Source: Siphonodentalium dalli (Eukaryota; Mollusca; Scaphopoda; Gadilida; Siphonodentaliidae). From it: a stretch of 64,000 bases of DNA. The stretch spans positions 16,681,739 to 16,745,738 of the forward strand of contig CP136062.1 of the NCBI GenBank assembly GCA_032622095.1, read 5' to 3'. Made by a program: the position numbers and the translations under genes. Numbering within the stretch: the first letter of the stretch is position 1; each line of letters opens with the position of its first letter. This document shows, in pieces, positions 1 to 11,955 of the stretch. The notes under the pieces are model-generated. The model saw only the letters and a program-made list of their open reading frames with translations, was not told the origin of the DNA and did no database searches.

Positions 1-304
1 ATCTGGGATACATGCATCGATTCTGCCATGTGTGCCCCGACCCTTGATATACATTTTGATTGAAACTTCTTACTTTGTAGTTTTTAAGGACAGTCAGATT
101 TTATACAGATACCGGTATCATGTCCTGCACCCATATTTTGTTAGAGCCTGTCAAGATAAAGTTCTAATGACAATTTTCAGCAATATAATATCAGGTTTAT
201 TATTAAAAAAAAATTCAAATATTTACCTACCGGTACCTACTAGTACCTGCACACTTCCAAAATCTAGGGTCGGTAGTGGACAAACACATATTTTTAATAG
301 TGGC
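1..304. other. AT-rich stretch, no gene seen
   Basis: Short open frames only, none resembling a known family. No repeat recognised until the MITE that follows. Confidence 0.5.
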
Positions 305-514
305 CTAATTTTTCAGGTCTGAGGATTTAGTCGAAAATATGGCTTGATGCCATTTATCGGAAAGCTCTCGCCGAGAGCTTTCCGTAAGTTTCCGATGAAT
401 GGCAACAGGCCATATTTCCGACTAAATTCTAAAAAATTACCCATAAATCTGCATAAATGGCATAATTCTGCTGTGGCTACTAGTAAGTGGTCAATTACTT
501 CGGGCATTACTGTA
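305..514. mobile_element. MITE family A, diverged copy
   Basis: Two inverted arms meet near 370-380 around a GCTCTCG/CGAGAGC centre. The right arm ends in GGGCATTACTGTA, the family-A terminus. The left arm is truncated. Family A is used below for palindromic elements that begin CAGTAATGCCCTAAATAATC and target TA (Tc1/mariner-like in style). No coding capacity. Confidence 0.7.
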
Positions 515-577
515 TAAGTTATAATTGTGTTTGCAGCTTTGTTGTCTACTAGTATAGTATTATTATGTTGATTAATT

Positions 578-1096
578 ACTCTTGAGTGCCTAATAAAAGT
601 ACAGGGTGGAATAATAGTACAGGTTGGAAAATTTCGCATAACTGAATAATAGTACAGGGCTGAATAAACGTACAGACTGGAAATATTAGTACCATACATC
701 CCAACAAAATGCACCATCTGACTGGTTTACTGATGCCATGTAGCCCTCTTAATTCAGATTGTTTGGCTTTGGCAATCCGCTACGGCAACAGTATGCCGTG
801 CCCCAGTTTGCTTCAGCAAATTGCTTCGCCAATGCTGATTGCCGTAGCCAATTATGAAGGCTGTGCCATGTGACAGAAATAGTTTCGATTGATAGCCAGG
901 TCTGTGAATCTACAGTGTGCTGATCACTGTCAACAATCAGAGTTCATTTATCTATGAATAACACAATTTAAGATTGGTGAATTATTTCTTTTGGTTAATT
1001 TAATAAACGTACAGGACCAAATAACAATCGTACAGGTGGGAATTTTACCTCGATTTTAATAATCGTAACATGTATGTTTATTAGGCACTCAAGAGT
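578..1096. mobile_element. Unclassified TIR element (about 0.5 kb)
   Basis: ACTCTTGAGTGCCTAATA at 578 is repeated as its reverse complement at 1079-1096. The interior carries several copies of a short GTACAGG-containing motif (600-690 and 1008-1035) and no coding sequence. The superfamily cannot be assigned from these ends. Confidence 0.6.
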
Positions 1097-1121
1097 AGGC
1101 TAATGTCACCTCACAGTAACG

Positions 1122-1477
1122 CCGAAGAGGTCACTCTCACCAAAAAAAGTGCTGACTGGTACACAGGATTTGAAAATGTGCTGAAGGGTATACAGGGTTT
1201 GTGATCGCCACTAACATCGTTACTTAAACTGTGTTTCTGACAGTCTGGTGCCCATTTAAATAGCATTGATCAGTTTGTTTTCAGTTCATTTTAATGTTCA
1301 TTGCCATTGGAACGTAAACAATTATTCTCTATAGACTAACAGCAATCATGGCAGATACGAAAACTAAACGTCATTTAGAACGACATTTCAAACCCAGTGT
1401 ACATGTACCCTTCAGCACATTTTCAAATCCTATGTACCCTTCAGAACTCTTTTTGGTGAGAGTGAACCCTTCAGCCA
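1122..1477. mobile_element. TIR element (about 0.36 kb) with long arms
   Basis: Roughly 80 bases at 1122-1200 (core TCACTCTCACCAAAAA, then GATTTGAAAATGTGCTGAAG) recur inverted at 1386-1477. The open frame starting at 1348 lies inside the right arm and is not a gene. Confidence 0.65.
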
Positions 1478-4113
1478 CAGTAACTCAGCAAGTAAGAAGT
1501 TGTATTGTAGAGTGTATAACTTTTTTGATATTCTCTGAACATGCAGTTTTATTTATCATTCATGACATCAGTGAAGCTGCTGTGGGATATGTTTAGCACT
1601 GAGACTGAGAGAAATTTGCAAACGTTGGCATGACCGATTATTTTTTTTTCGCCAAAAATTGAAAAAAAGCAGTCAATGTCAGCTGGTCAGGTGTGTCACT
1701 TTATTCTTCTTCTGCATCTGAATTCTGATGTCACATTGTCACCGAGATCCAAATTCCAATGTGCTCTGAGTCTGTGTGCCCAGTAGTTCAGTCATAAACG
1801 TAGTGCGTATCCTTCTACGATAATCATTGAAAGCAGCAATCTGCGAAAGCAGTCATGTTGACCTATGTGCCCACTGCCCAGTCTATCCCTCCGCCAAAAT
1901 TAGTTTTGTCCCGTAGCACAAGCATTTGGACAAGTGTCACAAGACATCAACTTCAAGATGATTTAAATTGGATCCGCTAGACGACAGCCATCACTCTCCG
2001 ATTGAGAATTATCACTTGTAAATAAATGTAAGTTTTGTCTAAATTTAACGCACGTTTCCATTGGTTATTGTTGTTGTTTTTTTGGCATTGTTATTTGGAT
2101 TCATTTAATTATGAAACACCAGTATGCATGCATGGAAAATGTCATATTCCGACTATTCGTAACCGTAGCCCGCAGCAGTGCAGCCTGCAGGATTTGGAAC
2201 AAACTTCGCCCATTTGCCGAATTCAGCCTCCTACCACCTGTTTTTCTACCTCTAGTGTAGTTCCTGTCTTCTTTTCGCCAATTGTTTTTGCTTTTCTGAG
2301 GTTTTCTCGCCATCATTTTCGTGAAATGAAAGACGTTGTCAAATAAAAACAGATGAATTTAAATTCGAAAAATAACCGGAATGCGGTCTGCGCATGCGCA
2401 TATAGTGACATGGGTCACACTAAAAATTGTAGTCCGAGTCCGACGAGCCCAGTGAAAAAGTGCGATTTTCAATTTCGTTTAATGTCGTTATAAATATAAT
2501 TCCAATAATGATGAATTTTGGTTTGTGGTAAGCTATGCCAATTACAAATAATTTGTAAGTCTTATATTTCAACTTTTATCGACATTTTTCGTTCTTCAGC
2601 ACACTAAAAGTTGTACACGGTAGTTGGGATCAGCCGAGCCAGCCGCCGAGTCGCTAATTAGGTGTTAATTGCTATTGTTGGCGGCTAATTGGATTAAGTC
2701 AGTGGTGGGTCACATGAAGATCAAAGGGCAAGTAGTGGGAATAAAAACAAACAATGACTTATGTTTATTAAGCACAATATGAAGGTTTAGCAATTTTAAA
2801 GATTACTCTTACATGAACACGTATAGCGTATATATTTTGAGCCTGTTAGAAGGTATAAACGGAACCTCCTTTTGGCAGTTTTTGTGGCACTGTCGATGTT
2901 TTGTCTACGTCGGCATACGTGTAAACACTCCGTGATAAGTATAATTCAGTTAGGCCTATAAGTGTTCACCTTAAATACTGATTGTATATGCCATACTATG
3001 GCATATACAATCAGCTGCGACATCTTTAAAAAAAAAACACATTCCTGTATCGTATTCTCAGTTCTAGGCTATCACCTGATTTAGATATGGATTTCCCAAT
3101 AAAATGATGACATCAGATAACAATGTTTACGCTTAGCGAGAATGGTGCATCGTGGGATATAAATTCCCCAAACAAACACGTGGGCAGCATGCATTTACTT
3201 TGGGAGATTTACAGTGGGTCGACAATCACGCGTGCGTGCGTATATATAAAGTTAAACTTTGTTATTTTTGATAGATTTTGCGTTAGATTTAAAACAGATA
3301 GCAAGTACATATATTTCTCCGAGAATGTTAAACACAATTTGTAACTGTTCATCGTTATTTTATTGATTTTATGCGACAAAATAGTCGAACAGGTCACGAA
3401 ATTACGCGCACGTCCATATACGAGTTTTGATAACAATCTATAATGCATCATGAATGAGCGTGTTGATCGACGATATATCAGCGGCGTTTACTAAAATATC
3501 TATAAATGACCATTACTTGAATTCCTTTGCCCCATCATTTTAAAGATTTAATTGATACAGTGAATATGAAAAGAGTCCCCGGGTAAATAGTTTTGTTTGT
3601 GTGTGTGTGTGTGTGTTTTTTTTTTTTCGCTCGTCTTTTTCTCGACAAGGCACGGATCAATTCCGAAATCGACGTTACCATTCGGAGCCACATATCCCCA
3701 TGCAGAACAAAAATTTACCCCAACCCCAAATTGGGGTGGGGTAAACAAAAAGTCTGGGGACCTGTGTTTAGAGTTCAATTATTATATTTAGAGTATTGCA
3801 TGTCAAAATTACTGGTTTAGACAGCTGGTTTAGAAACGATTTTATTATACTTCTGATCTGCGCTGTCAAACTACCAGGTATCATGCAAAATTTCTATATT
3901 GGAATGGCCATTTTTTGACTGCAGGTGTGTTTAGAAACACAATCATTGAAGCTTTCCGCCAATTTCCATATACATGATGGCAACCAATTCTCATTGTTTC
4001 TATGACAAATATTTTGCAGTTAATGAATCATATATCTTTATATTAGCACACAAGATTCATAAAATTTATTACTATCAGAATATAAATAACAGAAAAACAA
4101 AATAATTTCAAAT
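1478..4113. other. Non-coding stretch, no gene seen
   Basis: No exon recognised. It holds a short perfect palindrome at 2979-3015 (arms CTGATTGTATATGCCATA), a (TG)n/T-run at 3597-3627, and a direct repeat of CACACTAAAA near 2416 and 2600. Overlapping short open frames have no recognisable domains. Confidence 0.5.
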
Positions 4114-4975
4114 TTGAAAAAGTTCATATTTAATTTAAGATGGCATATATAGCACAAAACGTGCGAGGCTGTGAGCAGTATTCCTGAACATACCCATATC
4201 AAAGTTCGATTTTAAGGTGTCACATGGTATAAGTGTTGACAATATTTTCCAATATTCCATAAGTGTACCTATAAGTGTGGGCTGTGTTCCCAAACATTTT
4301 AAAAGTAAAAGTTTCATAAGTGTGTAGATAGAACTTTTCAAAGTACCATAAGTGTAGCTGTAAGTGTGGGCAGCATGCCCAAAGATTTTCAAAGTCTCAA
4401 AAGTGTACAGCAAGTGTACACTTTTTACAATACTTATACTACACTTCCAAAATAAGTGCACAGTTCGAAAAAAGTGAGTATGGTACAAGTGTACTGAATT
4501 AAAAAAAACAAAAGCTACAATTATACTATAAGTGTATACCTGAACTACACTTACAATGAAAGTGTACACTCAGAAAATTTAATGTAAGGGTTGTTCATGC
4601 CAATATGGAAAAAATCCTTCTCATCCAGTCATTCACTACATATTTCTATTATTCAACAAGATGTCTCACAAGTCCCAGCAGTGTAGTTGCAGTGTAGTCT
4701 TTCTGTGTGCGCATTCGAACAAGTCCCAGCAGTGTAGTTGCAGTGTAGCCTTTTCGTGCTGTCATTTAAACAAGTCCCTGCAGTGTAGTTTTGTTCATGG
4801 TCTCTTTAAATGGAGTCCATGCAGTGTGATTGCAGTGTACACTGCAACTACACCTTGGATTTGAAGTGTGGTTACAGTGTACACTGCAAATACACTCCAG
4901 TTAAAGTGTAGCTGCAGTGTACACTGTAACTACACTGCAACCACACTCCAGAGTGGAGTGTACACTGCAGAATTG
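4114..4975. repeat. Region dense in AAGTGTA / CAGTGTA motifs
   Basis: From about 4215 to 4570 the word AAGTGTA and its complement TACACTT recur many times. From about 4670 to 4975 the related words CAGTGTAGTTGCAGTGTA and TACACTGCAACTACACT take over in both orientations. TGTAAGGG follows both blocks (4583 and 4974). This looks like clustered subterminal repeats of a DNA transposon. The superfamily is unknown and no gene is present; the 144-residue minus-strand open frame is a product of the repeat. Confidence 0.5.
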
Positions 4976-5792
4976 TAAGGGAAGTCAGTAGACAACAAGA
5001 CAGACAAAACAGTATCAAATAAAACAATGAAATAATATATAATCACATCGTGAACAGTCTTGTTATGAATATTTTCATTTTATTCAACAGGCTGCAAATT
5101 ATCGAAACTACGAAACCATTCGACACTTACTTTTGCCAATTACTGTATCTTGAGGCATAACTATATCATATATTGCAACTAATCAAATCACGGATAGTTT
5201 CAGTGGGTCAAACACGAATGTTAAACTTCATATATAGTTGCGCACGATTGCCAATAAGTGGTTATTACAATCAACGTTTGAGCATAACACGAAATTCTCC
5301 ATTGGGTTAAGTGTTAAATTTTGATCGCAACTGTAGCCACAAGAATCATCTGATCACATCCATTCTTTTTAAAACTACGTCTGTGTTTCATACTTAGTGC
5401 TTTTTATGAATATCAGTACGCCGATAGCACCATACGCAAAATGGCTCCATTTATCCAAAGTACTAGAATCTCCATAGGCCTCAGTGTTAATTTTTGATCA
5501 CAACTGTAGCCAACAAGAATGAACCGATCACATCAAATTTTTCAAAAATACATGTAATTGTCATATCTAGTAGAGTGGAGAAGTTTCTAATCGCACCGAT
5601 CACCATAGGCCAGATGTTTTTTGTAAATACGAAACGCTCTCTAAATGATGTTGACCCCGATTTAGGCTGACCCGCCAAAATTCAAGAATGGAAACAAGTC
5701 AATCCTGAAAACACACCTACTAGGCATACATAATCCGTTTTCAGATAGCTTTTAACAAACCAAAAATGCTAAATGACATAAGGAATCCGACT
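4976..5792. other. Non-coding; about 180-bp tandem duplication
   Basis: A segment at about 5300-5380 (GTGTTAAATTTTGATCGCAA and onward) recurs diverged at 5480-5555. No exon recognised. Confidence 0.45.
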
Positions 5793-6545
5793 ATATCCCC
5801 AAATTGGCAGACGACACATTGCATAATAGCTAGAGGTTCCCAATGGGTGTACATCACAATATTCACCATTTGGGAACAATCATCTGAGTCTTATGTCTGC
5901 CATAGCAGATGAGGCCAAGCAGAATGAGGTCCCCAGAGGGTGAATTTGGTGATCCCACTATGCTATGCCCCATGGCACCAGATGCAGGAACATCTTCACA
6001 TAAATTCTATATTTTTTAGTTTAGATTATATCTCTATATCCCCAAATTGGCAGAGGACACATTGCATAATAAAGGTTCCCAATGGGTGCACATCACAATA
6101 TTCACCATTTGGGAACTTCAATCTGAGTCTATGTCTCCCATAGCAGATGAGGCCAAGCAGAATGAGGTCCCCAGAGGGTGAATTTGGTGATGCTACCCTG
6201 CTATGCCCCATGGCACCTGATGCAGGCATACTAAGCAGTTTCACAACTCTGTGGCTTCCAGGACATATTCAGATAGATTCTATTTCTTTTTAGTTTAGTT
6301 TCTCTCTATATCCTCAAATTGGCAGACGACACATTGCATAATCGAGGTTCCCAATGGGTGTACATCAGAATATTCACCATTATGGGAACTTCAATCTGAG
6401 TCTATGTCTCCCACAGCAGATGAGGCCATGCAGAATGAGGTCCCCAGAGGGTGAATTTGGTGACGCTAATCTGCTATGTGGGATAGCGTCACTAAATTCA
6501 CCCTCTGGGGACCTCATTCTGCAAATGACAGGCACACTAAACTCA
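5793..6545. mobile_element. MITE family B, three linked copies
   Basis: Three successive copies begin TATCCCCAAATTGGCAGA (about 5793, 6038, 6308), run through TTCACCATT.TGGGAAC and reach CAGAATGAGGTCCCCAGAGG. The last copy contains the palindromic core at 6431-6523, where the AATGAGGTCCCC/GGGGACCTCATT arms face each other. Family B recurs at 28.6, 31.4-32.2, 34.9-35.2, 51.8 and 55.7 kb. The open frames here are in the repeat. Confidence 0.7.
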
Positions 6546-7849
6546 GGCTTGGGCATGAAACAAAAGGGGACCACACTTAATAAAAGCCCCTGGGCTTGTT
6601 GTTTAAAGGGACGCTTTGATTATTGCGACATAACGAAGATGCGGGCCCCGTTGGTTCAGAGTGCCCGGATGAAGATAATTAATCGAGTGTGTTTATCACA
6701 GTACGCGCTAACTGCTCGCCTTCCTATCACATGGTACCGGAGTACGCTGTAAAAAGCAGTCTCTTTGAAAAGCAGACGAGATTCATAAACGATGTACATC
6801 TGTTAGGAATTTCGTCGGCTTTTCAAAGAGACAGGCTATTTGGCCATGCGTTTGTCACAACAGACCTGTTTCTTGCGTGCATGTATAATTCGTGTTTTAT
6901 TGATAGTAATGATGAAAAGAGTAACGACTTGTATTAATCAAATAATAAAAATGAAGTTAGTTTGCCGTATCGTAATCAGGATGGACTTTATTTTACCTAC
7001 GGATTGTTCATTCCCCTTTCCAATTCACCTATCTATTCTATATTGTCAAAACTTTTGTTAAATGTTCATATATGTTACAATACAATGTACTTAAATCAAC
7101 AAATGGCCCAGAAAACTAACATCTGCTTTTCTGAGGCCTGCGATGACATTTCGCGTAACTATGCATTGTTTGCCTGCATAAAGAAATAGTCCCAGATAAA
7201 TAATGACTCGTTGACATATTTAATGGCGTATATTTAATGAAATAACTGTTCAATCTCTTCATTCATTAGAGTTTGTTAGAAGAAATATTAGAAGCCACAG
7301 TATTTTGAGACGGTGCGTACGGAATGTAAACAGATGACAAACCGGAAGTCAAAGATCACCCGTCACTATTTCCTGTCACACAACGAACGTTGCATATATC
7401 ACAATTTATAGAATGGGTTTATTGAATGGAATAAGGGTAGGATCATGTAATAAATATTATTATCCATCCCTTAACTAACACGGTTTACAATTGGGCAAAA
7501 GCCGCCACTTGATAATCCGGGAAAAAGTCATATTGGACTCCCGAATGTCATATTGGACTCCTAAGTGTGCAATATGACTTTTTTATCGGTACTCTGTGAC
7601 GTCACAAATTAACTATTGCGAAATGAATCAGTGAAATTGTAATGCGCTTTCAACACTGGTGAATTTAGCAGATGTTTCACTTCCGCATTGAGTTTTTTTT
7701 TCATTTCCATGTTTACTGTTCCAAATCATGCTTTCTGATGATCAAATACAGGCTTTTATAGAGAATTAAGTGCCGACAAATACCAAAAATAACCACAAAA
7801 GTTTTATTCCCAAATTTGTATAAACATAGATGGATAATAAAAATGTCAT
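6546..7849. other. Non-coding stretch, no gene seen
   Basis: No exon recognised. Two close copies of GTCATATTGGACTCC near 7528 and 7546 match the arm of the palindromic MITE that follows. Confidence 0.45.
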
Positions 7850-8015
7850 TATACAATGTTGTGTACAGTACTGTACAGTATGAGTTTTTCTTGTACTCGT
7901 CCAGGTTGTGGTGAAAAGTCATATTGGACTCAACACTGCGTGTCTCATCCAATATGACCTTTCACCACAACCTGGACTCGTACAAGAAAAACACATACTG
8001 TACACAACATTGTAT
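7850..8015. mobile_element. Palindromic MITE abutting the splice acceptor of the first lectin exon
   Basis: Left arm 7850-7928 and right arm 7947-8015 are near-perfect inverted copies (ATACAATGTTGTGTACAGTA at the outer end). The right end lies only 36 bases before the exon start, so branch point and pyrimidine tract must fall in the short gap or in the MITE itself. Confidence 0.8.
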
Positions 8016-8051
8016 AATAACAATATATTTCATTATTGTTCTTCTGACCAG

Positions 8052-8293
8052 GTCTTTGATTAATGGTAACCCAGTTCCGGGAGTCGTGTGGATAAGTCTA
8101 AATGACCTTGACACAGAGGAAGAGTTCACTATATGGAACGGTGGCAGGATGACGTGGACAGTATGGTCCTCTGAGCATAAAGGGAAGCCGTGGGGCGGAA
8201 CCACCCTGAACTGTGCTGTAATCAACCAAACTTCCAGTCAAGTATATTCACACAATTGTAATTGGACAAGGCCAAGTTTATGTGAATCTGAAG
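8052..8293 (+). CDS. CTLD exon, second half (exon 1 of the recognised set)
   Basis: Encodes the C-terminal half of a C-type lectin-like domain: VVWISLNDLDTEEEF (the WIGL-type core), a Trp-rich stretch, LNCAVI with the penultimate Cys pattern, HNCNW and a final SLCES. Acceptor TTCTGACCAG at 8051 gives phase 2; donor GAAG|GTAGAT at 8294 gives phase 1, as in the other second-half CTLD exons of this locus. NQT and NWT are possible N-glycosylation sites. No EPN/QPD motif and no WND, so classical calcium-dependent sugar binding is not predicted. The matching first-half exon was not found upstream. The exon end is the seed of the 51-bp array that follows. Confidence 0.85.
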
Positions 8294-9135
8294 GTAGATA
8301 TATTAATATATTTGTTGTGAGGCCGAGTTTATGTGAATCTGAAGGTAGATATATTAATATATTTGTTGCGAGGTCGAGTTTATGTGAATCTGAAGGTAGA
8401 TATATTAATATATTTGTTGTGAGGTCGAGTTTATGTGAATCTGAAGGTAGATATATTAATATATTTGTTGCGAGGCCAAGTTTATGTGAATCTGAAGGTA
8501 GATATATTAATATATTTGTTGTGAGGCCGAGTTTATGTGAATCTGAAGGTAGATATATTAATATATTTGTTGCGAGGTCGAGTTTATGTGAATCTGAAGG
8601 TAGTTATATTAATATATTTGTTGCGAGGCCAAGTTTATGTGAATCGGAAGGTAGATATATTAATATCTTTGTTGTGAGGTCGAGTTTATGTGAATCGGAA
8701 GGTAGATATATTAATATATTTGTTGCGAGGTCGAGTTTATGTGAATCTGAAGGTAGATATATTAATATATTTGTTGTGAGGTCGAGTTTATGTGAATCTG
8801 AAGGTAGACACTAGACATATTAATATATTTGTTGTGATGCCGAGTTTATGTGAATCTGAAGGTAGATATATTAATATATTTGTTGTGAGGCCAAGTTTAT
8901 GTGAATCTGAAGGTAGATATATTAATATATTTGTTGTGAGGTCGAGTTTATGTGAATCTGAAGGTAGATATATTAATATATTTGTTGCGAGGTCGAGTTT
9001 ATGTGAATCTGAAGATAGATATATTAATATATTTGTTGCGAGGTCGAGTTTATGTGAATCTGAAGGTAGATATATTAATATATTTGTTGTGAGGCCAAGT
9101 TTATGTGAATCTGAAGGTAGATATATTAATTTATT
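8276..9135 (+). repeat. 51-bp minisatellite made of the lectin exon end plus its 5' splice site, part 1
   Basis: About 17 copies of a 51-base unit (GTTTATGTGAATCTGAAGGT, then AGATATATTAATATATTTGT, then TG.GAGG.CGA). Each unit repeats the last codons of the preceding exon (SLCES) and the donor GAAG|GTAGAT. As 51 is a multiple of three and the unit has no stop, the exon frame stays open for about ten units to 8814, where an extra ACTAGACA-type insertion introduces a stop. Minus-strand frames are also open, so openness alone does not show translation. The array resumes at 10917. Confidence 0.95.
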
Positions 9136-9233
9136 ATATGCTTCCCTATCAAATTCTATTGATTTCATGTTCGAGTAAAAAGCTATATTTCGCTAGTCGA
9201 GCGCCCAACTGTGCGCCAACGTTATATTCCACA

Positions 9234-9300
9234 GTAGATTCCTTATATTACATGGTAGCTTCCTTATATTACACGCTAGCTTCCTTATATTAAACGCTAG
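9234..9300. repeat. 21-bp tandem repeat, three copies
   Basis: AGCTTCCTTATATTACACGC and close variants repeat about three times. The flanks belong to the sequence carrying the Crypton-like remnant. Confidence 0.7.
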
Positions 9301-9469
9301 CTCCAATCGGGGCGAATCACTTGTAATGCCGTTAAATTTTGAATTGATATTCATGCGCCTGAAGCGATACGGACTATTTGCACTTTTGCGCGTGAGATTT
9401 AGAGTATTTCCCCCTTAACTGCATTACAGACGCCTGTTTACATTAGCAATGTCATTCGTAAAGTAAAAT

Positions 9470-10358
9470 ATGGAAGACGGATTTGAAATAGACGTAGAAG
9501 GCGATGTGTTTTGGGACTCTTTACTGGAAAAATTAGCTAAATATAATGATAAAGATCCACAAGATTGTGTTCAGAATAGTGACTCAGAATAGTGACAACC
9601 CAGAGAGAGACCCGGTTAAATTATATCGTTTGTTCAGCGAGAAGCGACCAGAAGAGGAAAAAGCTCCAGACAGCCCATTCTTCCTCGCCGTCAATTACCA
9701 GGGCTGGAATAAAGGCAAGCCTTGGTATAAGCTCAATGCATTCGGCATTAATTCTTTAAATAGAATTGTGCAGGGCATGTGTGTAGACTCAGGCCTCACA
9801 ACGGATAAGCGACTTACCAACTATAGTGTTCGAAAACTGCTGGTCCAGTCACTTAACGATGAAAATGTACCACCGCATCAGATAATCCAAGTGTCAGGAC
9901 TCAAGAATGTGAACAGTTTGTTGAACTACTCCAAAATGAATGCTGTCCAAACAAAACATATTTCTTCAATTTTATCAAATACTGCTGGAAATAACAGAGT
10001 CAGAGTCACAGAGTCAGTACTCCCAGCTGCACAGCCTGTAGTCGAGCTTTCACCAGTATTGGAAACTGCACCTGCACCTGTACCAAGTCCTGACACTATT
10101 TCAACATCATCACCGACAAATGTAACTGTTTCCAAATCGACAGTTAGTGTATCGAACAGTGGTACACCTGGAGTTGAGAGTTCATCAAGTGCGATGCGAA
10201 GTTTGAAATCAATTTTCTCAAACGCAACTTTCAGTGGATCGGTGTACATGCACTTTCACAGCTGCTCACCGAAGTCTCACCACACAGAAGACACCGAGTC
10301 TTGTCCTATCGTGAAATACCGGCGAATCAGGAGAATAGTTGACAGTGACAGCGAGTGA
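9470..10358 (+). pseudogene. Crypton-like tyrosine recombinase remnant (internally deleted)
   Basis: A 40-codon acidic start at 9470-9592 (MEDGFEIDVEGDVFWDSLLE) runs into a stop. A second frame, open from 9546 to 10358, encodes the C-terminal part of a Crypton-type recombinase of the kind also domesticated in animal genes (KIAA1958/ZMYM-like): KLYRLFSEKRPEE, FFLAVNYQGWNKGKPWYK, RLTNYSVRKLLVQSL, SGLKNVNSLLNYSK. In this family the box is usually NHSxRK and GHKN; here the His positions are Tyr and Leu, so the active site looks lost, though the NYSK Tyr remains. The Ser/Thr/Pro-rich tail after residue 150 is typical linker-like sequence. CAGAATAGTGACTCAGAATAGTGAC at the join marks the deletion point. 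Sits inside the 51-bp array. Domestication is unlikely but not excluded. Confidence 0.7.
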
Positions 10359-10758
10359 AATTGAAGAGAAATTGTGTTGATTTTAATATTCCAAACTGCG
10401 AAGCGGAAGTATTGAATCAGTAATTAGGATTTTGGTATTTCTAAATGGAACGAACCTTTTGACAGTTTTTTGTTGTTATTTGTTCATTATGCTTGATAAA
10501 AATCAAATCATTTATTGAAGATAGGCAATTCTATTTCTTTGTTCGAGGTAATTTTTCATAAATTGATGAATATTTCGAATGGTTTCACTTCATTCTGGTG
10601 GGGTCATCGGGGACTATTTTTTGTGTGTGCACGCTTATTTTACAGAAGATCTAGTGAACTGGTCACAGAACAGCTGATTGATCAAAACAAGTCATTCGAT
10701 TTCTAATTTGTTGTATTGATTAAGCGCAGCTAATTTGTTTAGCATTTAATAAACAGAA

Positions 10759-10916
10759 TACCTGCAGTTCTCGAGTGAATACCAGAATTACCTCATTCGT
10801 GGCTACATTGGAATATAACTATTCCCACTCGCGGCCAAGGCCGCTCGTGGGAATAGTTATATTCCACTGTAGCCACTCATGAGGTAATTATGGTATTCAC
10901 TCGAGAACCGCAGGTA
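10759..10916. mobile_element. Palindromic MITE
   Basis: Terminal ATACCTGCAGTTCTCGAG is mirrored at 10899-10916; the arms meet at GCGGCCAAGGCCGC near 10831. No coding capacity. It separates the Crypton remnant from the second half of the 51-bp array. Confidence 0.85.
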
Positions 10917-11955
10917 TCCTCTATATATTTGTTGCGAGGCCAAGTTTATGTGAATCTGAAGGTAGATATATTAATATATTTGTTGCGAGGTCGAGTTTAT
11001 GTGAATCTGAAGGTAGACATATTAATATGTTTGTTGCGGGGACGAGTTTATGTGAATCTGAAGGTAGATATATTAACATATTTGTTGCGAGGTCGAGTTT
11101 ATGTGAATCTGAAGGTAGATATATTAATATATTTGTTGCGAGGTTGAGTTTATGTGAATCTCAAGGTAGATATATTATATATATTTGTTGCGAGGTCGAG
11201 TTTATGTGAATCTGAAGGTAGATATATTAATATATTTGTTGTGAGGCCAAGTTTATGTGAATCTGAAGGTAGATATATTAACATATTTGTTGCGAGGCCA
11301 AGTTTATGTGAATCTGAAGGTAGATATATTAATATATTTGTTGTGAGGCCAAGTTTATGTGAATCTGAAGGTAGTTATATTAATATATTTGTTGTGAGGC
11401 CAAGTTTATGTGAATCTGAAGGTAGATATATTAATATATTTGTTGCGAGGTCGAGTTTATGTGAATCTGAAGGTAGATATATTAATATATTTGTTGCGAG
11501 GTCGAGTTTATGTGAATCTGAAGGTAGTTATATTAATATATTTGTTGCGAGGTCGAGTTTATGTGAATCTGAAGGTAGATATATTAATATATTTGTTGCG
11601 AGGTCGAGTTTATGTGAATCTGAAGGTAGATATATTAATATATTTGTTGTGAGGCCAAGTTTATGTGAATCTGAAGGTAGATATATTAATATATTTGTTG
11701 CGAGGTCGAGTTTATGTGAATCTGAAGGTAGATATATTAATATATTTGTTGTGAGGCCAAGTTTATGTGAATCTGAAGGTAGATATATTAACATATTTGT
11801 TGCGAGGCCAAGTTTATGTGAATCTGAAGGTAGATATATTAATATATTTGTTGTGAGGCCGAGTTTATGCGAATCTGAAGGTAGTTACATTAATATATTT
11901 GTTGTGAGGCCGAGTTTATGTGAATCTGAAGGTAGATATATTAATATATCACATG
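10917..11955 (+). repeat. 51-bp minisatellite, part 2
   Basis: About 20 more copies of the same unit as at 8276-9135, again with the GAAG|GTAGAT donor in nearly every unit. A few units carry AGTTAT for AGATAT or indels (11168-11190). The plus-strand frame is open from 11154 to 12017. The two parts were probably one array interrupted by the 9.14-10.92 kb insert. Confidence 0.95.
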
